Shown here piece by piece: positions 52,401 to 61,400 of a stretch of DNA of 64,000 nt. Below the pieces are notes generated by a model, which did no database searches, was not told the DNA's origin, and worked only from the letters and a program-made list of their open reading frames with translations. How positions within the stretch are numbered: position 1 is the stretch's first letter; each line of letters begins with the position of its first letter. Both the position numbers and the translations under genes were made by a program. The stretch is from Sipunculus nudus. Lineage: Eukaryota; Annelida; Sipuncula; Golfingiida; Sipunculidae. The stretch is taken from assembly GCA_026874595.1 (NCBI GenBank), contig CM049310.1, forward strand, positions 90,777,556-90,841,555. Reading direction: 5' to 3'.

Positions 52401-55400
52401 GCTGACTGAGCAGATTTGCGCGGACGCCAAGCCCGGCGGCGCAGCGCTATCGCCGACCACTGGTCTGATGCCAGGGCGGGATCGGCTGACTGAGCAGTCG
52501 GGGACCCTGGAGAACCCCGTGTAGGGGGAGCCAGAGAGACCCGCTGAGCCGGAGCCACGGGAGGCTGGAAACCGGAAGCCGGGGAACGAGCAGCAGCAGG
52601 AACCATCCGGGAAGGCACAGGAACCGGAGCCGCAGGCTGCACAGCAGATGGTAACTGAAAAAAAGAGCCGGCCGGCCGTTAAGGAACGACGGCAGACGGA
52701 GGAACCAGAGGCGAGGCCGGCAGCCCCGAATGGAGGCAGTAGGGACCAACGCACGTACCTGCCACCAGGAAGGTCCGGGCGATCCAGCGGGACGGCTCCA
52801 GCCGGCCCCGGGGATAAGGAAGGAATCCGGCGAGGAGCCGGCGACGAGAACGGCCGGGGAGAAAGTACCGGGGCACCAGCGAGGGCGCCGGGCGGACAGA
52901 ATCGGGTCTAGACGAATCGTCGAGATCCGACATAAGTGATTAACAAACCCGGGACAATAATGTAATATGGAATAGGCAGAGGTGCTGGCAGAACGGGAGG
53001 CCGCGGGAACGGGGAAAGAATTCCGGTTCCGTGAATGAGAATGCAACGATATAACTGTCGAACCACTGGAGAGGTGACAGGACCGGCGGGAACGGACGGT
53101 GAACGCAGCACGGCCGTGGTGCGGTCAACCAGGGTAGTCCCCCCCCCCCCCCCCCCACCCCCTCGGAGACAACCACGGGGTCAGACAATGGAATACAGGA
53201 GGGTGAACCCCCAAGTACCGGGGAATGAGCCCAATCCGGGAAAGGGCCCACTGGTCAGACGTCTAAGTCTGGCAGTGAAAACAAGGATCAGCCGGAACAC
53301 GGCAGGAGTCAATGTTGGAGTGGCAACGAAAACAAGGGGGGTGGGAGTCCCAACCGGGATTAAGAACCACAAGAGCCACAATAAGTGGGGTTCTCCATGG
53401 CGGGCAAGGGAAAAAGAAGACAACTTACAGTTCAGTTGGCAAACTCATTAGTACAAACCCAACAGTGGACGAATCTCGCAGAGCGGGATCACACGTCCAT
53501 CATGGCGAACGCCAGAAGAAAATGTGATTATGGGTAACGGAAGTGTGACCTAGATACACGGGAACGAGGCGGGATGGGCGATAATAGGCCCAATAAGGGA
53601 AAATTTTCGGTTGGCTTACTCTGGCGTATAAACTTTAACAGAGAAAATTCTCATTAATACAGAAACAGCTCACAATTATGTTTACGTAATAAAACTGTTC
53701 ACCAAAACAAAACATGATATCACAATAACAGGGAGTTAACAATTATCCAGGTCTTCAGATATTGTGTGAATCCCAGATACTGGTTATCATCCAAACTCTA
53801 ATCGACATAATATGGGCATTAACAAACTCCTCAAATTATATCATTACAATGGAGTACACTCTACAATACAGTGAAACCTGTGTTAGGAGACCATCCATCG
53901 GACTGGCCAAAAGTGGTCTTAAATTACAAGTGGTTTTATTAGACTGGTCAGTTATCACCAATGTGAGTGCTTTCCGTTCACCAAAGAGGGGGCCTTAATA
54001 GACAGGTGGTCTTATAAGAGAGGTGGCCTTTCAGACAGGTACCACTGTTTGTCGTTTGATTACACCAGCTGTCGCTCACCTCGTTCTGTTCTTCAGGTAA
54101 CACCGCCATGGTGGCTCTGTCATAAACAGCCATCGCATGCCGGGCAAGGCCATAGTCCTCTTCCAGCTTAGCATATAACAGGTACAAGGCTGCAGGAATC
54201 AGAAAATGATGCACGTATAAGAAAAAAGCAAGTTTAATATCATATCTAACAGCATAAATATTAAATCATTTTTACATGCTGCAGGATTTAACTTTCTTCT
54301 AAATTTAATTTTCTTCTCCTTTGTTTTGACAAAGGTTAAAGATTCAATTTTTAGCTGACCTGGTCATTATACAGAGGAACCACTTCGCTTGAGCCTGCAG
54401 TGCTCACCCTGGGTGCAGGCATGACCATGATCAATGATCTCACAGTCTCTTGGTTTGGAGGATTGTTCTGTACCCAAGAGCCCAACTGATCCATATTCTT
54501 GTTTTTATCATCAACACATTTAGCTTAGAATACTAATCTGATTTTTCAAATATTTGTGGATGAATTAAGGATAAACTTAAAAAAAATACTGCAAAGGCAA
54601 ACTGAAAGAGTTACAAGGAATTTATATTGCATCAAGCACACCACAGAATCATAAAATATACTGCTTTTCCAGTATTTCAGTATAATTCCATTAATAATTT
54701 AAAAATAATTAATAAAGTAAATTAATAAAGTAAATTCATCTAGAATTCACTACATTTCAGAATTATTTCATTTGAGTATGATAAACCTGATAGGAAAGGA
54801 ATTAAGGATCCCATGTAAAACTTACATTTTGCAAACTTGGGTGGGGCACCATCTAAACATTGTTCGAACAAATCTCGAGCTCTTTCTAGTTTCTGCCCAC
54901 CCTAAAACACAAAATATTCACAATAACACAAGTGTAGAACTATGAAAACTGTTGATATGCCTACACAATCAAGTTAAGGAAATATGATCACAGCATCAAA
55001 CACATATTACAGATGTCGTCATGCTAGTCCCTGTATAAACAAACGGTGCCAGATTGTACCGATGTATGGGTGTCATAAGGGTATATCATAATCAAATGAA
55101 ACTGTGCTGACTGGATAATTTGGATATCAAGTTCCACAAAAAACAACAACACTCAGACTCTCTCTTTTGAGAGAATACACACACTGCTACAGATATCTAT
55201 AAACAATAATACTTGAACAAATAAAAGAGTATCTGTTTTTTTTTTTTTAACTACCATTTGCCATTAGTGTAACCCTCTTCTTACAATATCAACAGTGCAT
55301 AAAAAAGGATTTGGGTTGCTGGTCTTGATTTATGAATAATTATTTTACTGTGATACTGAGTATGTTATATAAATTCAATTTAAGATGAAGCTTCTGGTTT

Positions 55401-58400
55401 CATGTGTAAAAATATCTATATCGATCGAGGTACTTACATATCTGTTGATAAACTTGCTCAAGTATGTATTCCATATGTCATACACATTAGGCCACTTGAA
55501 CAGAGCGATGCCTTTCTCATAGGCCTGAAATACAGGAAACAGTAACAGTGATATGGAAGAGGCCTCAAAATACTGTACACATATTAGCAAGAGAGTGAAT
55601 TAATACAAATTTCTTTATTCCACCAACAAAATTGACTGTGGGCACAAAAGCTTGCAGTATTTGTCTGTTTGTAAATTAAATATCCAAAGAAGTATTCCAA
55701 AAGTTTCAATAAAATTTTGGGAAATGTGGGCTATGAAATTATTGCTAAAATTTTTGGCATATCAGTTAAATTGATTGGTGAACCCTACATTATGTGTTGA
55801 AAACCTAATTTTAATAAAATGGTTTGGTAGACAGAACACTGTCAAAAGCAGAGTAACTGAACTAATTACAACACCCCTTACGCTCCACCCAAAATGATAA
55901 AAATAAGCTCCCAAAATGCTCCTATATAGATGGCTTTCCATGTCTAAGGTTATATTTTAATACACAATAGTGACTTCACAAAGCCACATATGACTTAGCA
56001 TTGACAGATGTCATCAGCTGGAATTGCTTGTTTATATATCCGTTCTCCGGTGATGATTATATCGCAATTGTTGTGAAGTGTTTTGTCATATTTTGGAATG
56101 TCTCATACAAATTCAGTGCAAGGAAAGACATTATTACTAGCAGAATAACTCCGGCAAACCTTGCTAGATAAGATTTTTTTACTGTCTCATTGCACTGAAT
56201 TGGTATAAAGAATTATCCTTGGAAAAACATGGGTACTGGTACAGCCTACATAAGTGTTCCTGTTGCTTTTGGGACAGTCGTCCAAATTCTGCGCTGCTTT
56301 TCAGGTGATTGACTATTTATATTGTCAATGATACCCTGATAGGCTGCTCTCAACTGCTGTGCTTATGATTATTCATTTTATGAATATGCTATTAAGGTCA
56401 TATATAGTTCATTGTTAGGTCAATTTTCCCCGTTTTCCTTGAAGCTGTCATCTTCTTTTGCTATAGTTTGAAAATGTTTGTTAATTACTTGATAAATTTT
56501 AGGGCATATCTGTGTGGACATGTTGGCAAAGGGGAATACACTCTTATATTTGCTTTGGGGTATGTCATTATAATACTATGCTTATGTTGATTCATGCTTA
56601 TCTTGGAACATATATTAATATGTTTGTTGTTATATAAATGTAATGATCAATTATGGATTTTTAAGATAATATGTGCATGTATTACACATAAAGGAGGTTG
56701 TATATTTATATATGTGTATGTATTTGTTTGCTCATGCTGTTTTCTGTTGTTGTACCTTAAATGCTTCTTCAAAGTAGTTACTTTCTTCCAGGAACATGCC
56801 ATAGTTGATGATGATCTGTGGCGTGGCAATCCTCAGGTCGATGATGCGGTCGTAAACAGCCTTGCAGGTTTTAAATGTTCCAAAACTCTCCTCCAGGTCG
56901 GCGTACATAGACCAGACCTTCAGTGACTTGTGGACACGTTTTTGTACAGTTTCACTCTGAAATCATATGGTATCATTCATGGAGTTAAAAGAATGTGTAT
57001 TTTACTTCAATGGTGATAAGTCATTACTTACAAGTGCACTTTAAAGACATAAATACACATATCTTTTATAAAATGAGAATATCAATAAATACACTTTTAT
57101 TCAAGTGGGAATCACGTATGAATATTTTGTTTGTTTTAGTAACTTCTGATAATATACAAAATGCTGAACTTGGTTGCATTGATTGATGGACAAAGAAGAT
57201 ATTGGTTAACTTTGGTTTCAATGAGACTTCAAGGAAGGTAATATGTTTTTTTTAGGGTAGGTCCATGGCCTGTGGTGGCACTGTCTATTGAATGAGGATG
57301 AAGGTATTCATATGATAAGAATGATATGTAATTATTTAAGCCTTCTGGATTTCAGATTTTATATGCACAAGGTTAGGAACAATTTGGTAGTTATAACCTG
57401 CAATAAGACATTCAGATAAAATCTTTTAGGTTCTAACTAGATTTCACCATTGTTACTTGAGGCACTGGCCGGGTTTGAATTGGGGACCTTCAGCTCAAAA
57501 GCTTAACACTTAAACAACTATGCTGTGTCCTATCACTGGGAAAGGAAGATTTATTACCTGGTCATGGTAGGCCACTTTGTGGGGTGGAGGTGTCGTAACT
57601 TTCTGCATTAACTTGAGAGAATCTTCGTAGTTTCTGAAGAAAAAAAGTGTGCAAAGATAATGTAAGTGATGACTCATCATGAAACGATGAAACTTAATGA
57701 GATCAATATAACAATATCTAAGGTATGTGGAGATACTGCCACACTTACTAAGATAGGAAACTGTCAACAACAAAAGATATCATGTTAATCAAACAGTGAC
57801 TACAACACAGATATGGCAGAAACATAAACTGAGCAAGTTTACAATAGCAGGATTGTGAACTGCAGTACACTATTCATTCATTTATCATTATTCCATCAAA
57901 ATCCACCAATAATTCAATAATAATCTTTGTGCAGGTGTTTTTGGTCATAACAGATTGGTGAAATAATTTTAAATCTTTTTTTTTTCATATCCTGGCCATT
58001 TTAGGTGTAAAACCCTAATATTGCCACATTAACAGTCAATTATAACACCAAACTAAATACCATTAAACCTGAGACAATTTCTTAAAATACTAATTTGACA
58101 ACATAATAAAAATCTGCAGAGAAGTACTTATTTAACCTTTTCTGCTCAAAAGGATGCTCAGGATCACCTGACACTTACTTCTAGAACTCCCTCATTGTAC
58201 TAGACATTCTAAGGTCGAACATATAGCACAGGTTTTTTTATCTAAAGAATCCCATCAACTTTAGCAAACTCCTCTGTAGCAAATGACGAAGATTAGGTAA
58301 AATCTAAATGTAAAGTGAGGAGTTCAGGGATAAAATCTATGAATGTGTCTGCTTTCATATCATCAAAATTCATATGCATTTTTTGACCAGGATGATGTTT

Positions 58401-61400
58401 CAGCAAAAAAAAAAAACTGTCACAAGCTCCATAATTGAAACATAACAAAAACATTACTGTTTCTACTTATTCAACCTCTTAACTGGACTAAGGCTTTCTT
58501 AGCACTAATTGAGAGGAATATTTAATTATTACTTACTCATGTCTGAGTTCCATTTCACACCATTCACACCATACACATGCCAAGTCATCAACGTGTTTGT
58601 AAGGTACTGCTGTGGCTTTGTCAAAGATAACACGGGCCTGAAAGAAAATTCAGCATTGCATTTAAACCTTGCAAGAGCTTCACAGAGTGTTAATTAGGGG
58701 GCTATAATGTCACACAGATTTACGGTAGATTGGTTGAACTGACATAGGGGATTCTTAATATTCCTCATGAATAATTAATCAGCTAGCGAAAGCGAGGCTT
58801 ACTGGGAATAACAGGGAGCACGTGCTCACTCACCATGGCTATGTACAGCAACACAGACCTGTCAGTTGTTCCATTTATCCACTTCAAATTTGTGAATGCT
58901 TACAAACAAATTTTGTTAAAAGCATCTGGAAAGAAGTATAAATCCAAAGGAATCTGCTGCTATGAGCACAATGTGAACCCGACTTGTAAGGGAGGTACTT
59001 TCCAGTGACTCTTAACATAATAAAGTTAAAGACCCTTGGGCTCACATCTACTTGGCTCTACGGTCTATGATAGCTATGAATTAAACCACAGGATGCCATT
59101 AATTGCCCGAGGTCAATTAAAATATCAAGATATACAAGTGTCGGGCACAGGTGCTGACTGATACACATTCCAGACGGCACAGAATGAGGTGGTCTGTGCA
59201 TGGTTCCTGTGATTGTGTACATTAATACTAAGTTTCTTGTTTCATGTACAGTAGGCACCGAGAGACACACACACCAAAACACTTTCAGCAGTACGCTGCT
59301 TATACTGCCATTATGAAGTCATTAACTTAATAAAGACTAATAAAGCATTAATGAAACATGTCTGCCTCTGTGATTGTTAAAAGTGTTCTGAAATGAAATT
59401 ATGAAATGTTTTCTATTCACAAGCCTATTAAAAATATAGATGTAGGTATGCTGTATCTGGCACCAATAGAAAATACACTGTATTTTTAGTGACATAACCA
59501 ACACATAGCTGTCAAGTGAAACACTATGTCACAGGTCATTTAAAAAAATATATCGCTCCTCATTAGATAGTGATATGGTGAGTTCCTGGGCATGGCAAGG
59601 ATTATATTAGTGCATGGGCAGAAACAGAATTTTATAAATGACACCTTTTTCCCGCAAGACTTTACATAATTTGAGAAAAAAAATATAAAAATATGTAAGG
59701 TATGAATTATGGAATAATATATTCATTTTAATTAATGCTCAACACTTCACCAGCTCCACACCTTTTAACTCAGGTTAGTTCCTTCAAAAATTCTTTATAA
59801 ATCGAATATGAAAAGTAATGTGTCATATACTAAAACTTCATATTTGTTATGAATAAAGAGTTAAAATATACTGACGGCATGTCCTACAGCTGTGTGACAT
59901 AAACTGCATTGACAAACAAAGGAAACGGTGACACAGGAATTGCATGAGTTAAATATTCTTTAAATTGCAGTGGGTCTAGGCTGGTCATGTGGGGATATAT
60001 CTATAATTGTTTCGCAATCATGTAATTTAAGGGCCTTAAAGCTATCCACAGATGCCATCTTAGAGGGCCTCAAGTAAAAATGAGATAAAATGATGACATT
60101 AAGTTTTGGTAATATAAAATGTAAGCCCCTTCAACCAATTGAGACATACCAATGTATCTATTATCTATAAACCAGTAAGGGGATCAATGCTTGGCTGGTA
60201 AAAACTATATGCAGATCTTTGCTAAATGTCACCATCAAGTTAAATATGTTGATAGTCTTCTATCATTATTTATTTATGTTATTTATTTATTTTAATAAAG
60301 TACAATTAATTGCATGTGTATGGACACAGATTTGTGAAACAGCACAGTATTTTAAAATATCTTGACACGTACATAATAAAGGTAAGGCAAAACAAATGAG
60401 GGCATGGACCATGTAAAAATGATATTTTAATATGTGTCTTTATAAATTGATTGTTAAAATATCATATATAAACTGGTCAGGATTAGGGAACACTCAACCT
60501 CTATTTCACTTAGACTTCACCCAACCATAATATGAGTGCTGCTTTTGCCATGTTGTTAAATGAATCTGTATATACACATCATGTTATACCTTTATTTAAC
60601 ATGGTATTAACTGAAAATTTTATTTCCCATAATTGAATACCAAGGGATTATCACATTATGGTTCCAGACAATTGTAGGCAATACCCAGCCCTTAGATTTC
60701 TGTTTCATTTACCTAAAATCAGGGCCACACAAGACATATTTTTCAGAAACAATTGTTTGCAGTCTCTTTTCCAACTAAAAACTCAGCAGTGAAGCCCATA
60801 AGCATATGCTAACTAAAATACTGACAGGCCATGATGGTGTAGGAGTGTAGTATCCCAAGCAACAGAGCCATAATTAAATCAGATGTATCAAAATGTAAGC
60901 CTGGTCAGCATACAAATCAGTAGGTTGGTCATGTGACCTAAACCACGGAACTTTACGCCCTGAACACAGCGCTCTGTGACCTCCCGGGGACCTTCCACCC
61001 AGACCCTGTGAGAAATTGAAGGATACTTAGGGTTTGGCAAGCTGCCACACACCTAACAAACTGATGCTGGGTAAGACAAAATCTGATTGGCTCAGCATGT
61101 AAACAAAGATTACTACGCCCATGCAGAGCTCGTAAAACAAATCCTGATTGGCTCAACGTGTAAACAATGATGGCTGACCCATACAGAGCTCGTTGTGCAG
61201 CAATGCAAGGGAGGAAATTTGCAAACAGTGGGGGATATTTAACTGACCTCAGGCCACACCAACAAATTAGTACAGAGACTGTCCTGAGGGGTAACCACTG
61301 CATTCTTTGTATTCCAACAGGGGGATGTTAAATATTACGCAGTTTGAAATGTAACAAATTATTGTATACAGCTCAGTCATTGTAACATAACACTGTATTC

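Larger units (their letters stand above)
48085..53694 (-). mobile_element. DIRS1-type tyrosine-recombinase retrotransposon
   Basis: A 5.6 kb GC-rich block inside an AT-rich XAB2 intron, on the minus strand. It has inverted terminal repeats (53518-53675 and 48134-48290), a gag-like region, reverse transcriptase with YLDD, RNase H and a tyrosine recombinase, then an internal complementary region. This order and the inverted repeats define the DIRS1 group; Ngaro and PAT elements have split direct repeats. The outer limits are set by the internal complementary region, which joins copies of both tips. DIRS elements insert by recombinase without target duplication, and none is seen. Reading frames are broken, so the copy is probably not autonomous. 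Confidence 0.95.

Noticed and set aside
48085-53694. Retroviral or LTR element
   Set aside because: Inverted terminal repeats, a tyrosine recombinase and an internal complementary region replace LTRs and a DDE integrase; no envelope or protease seen.
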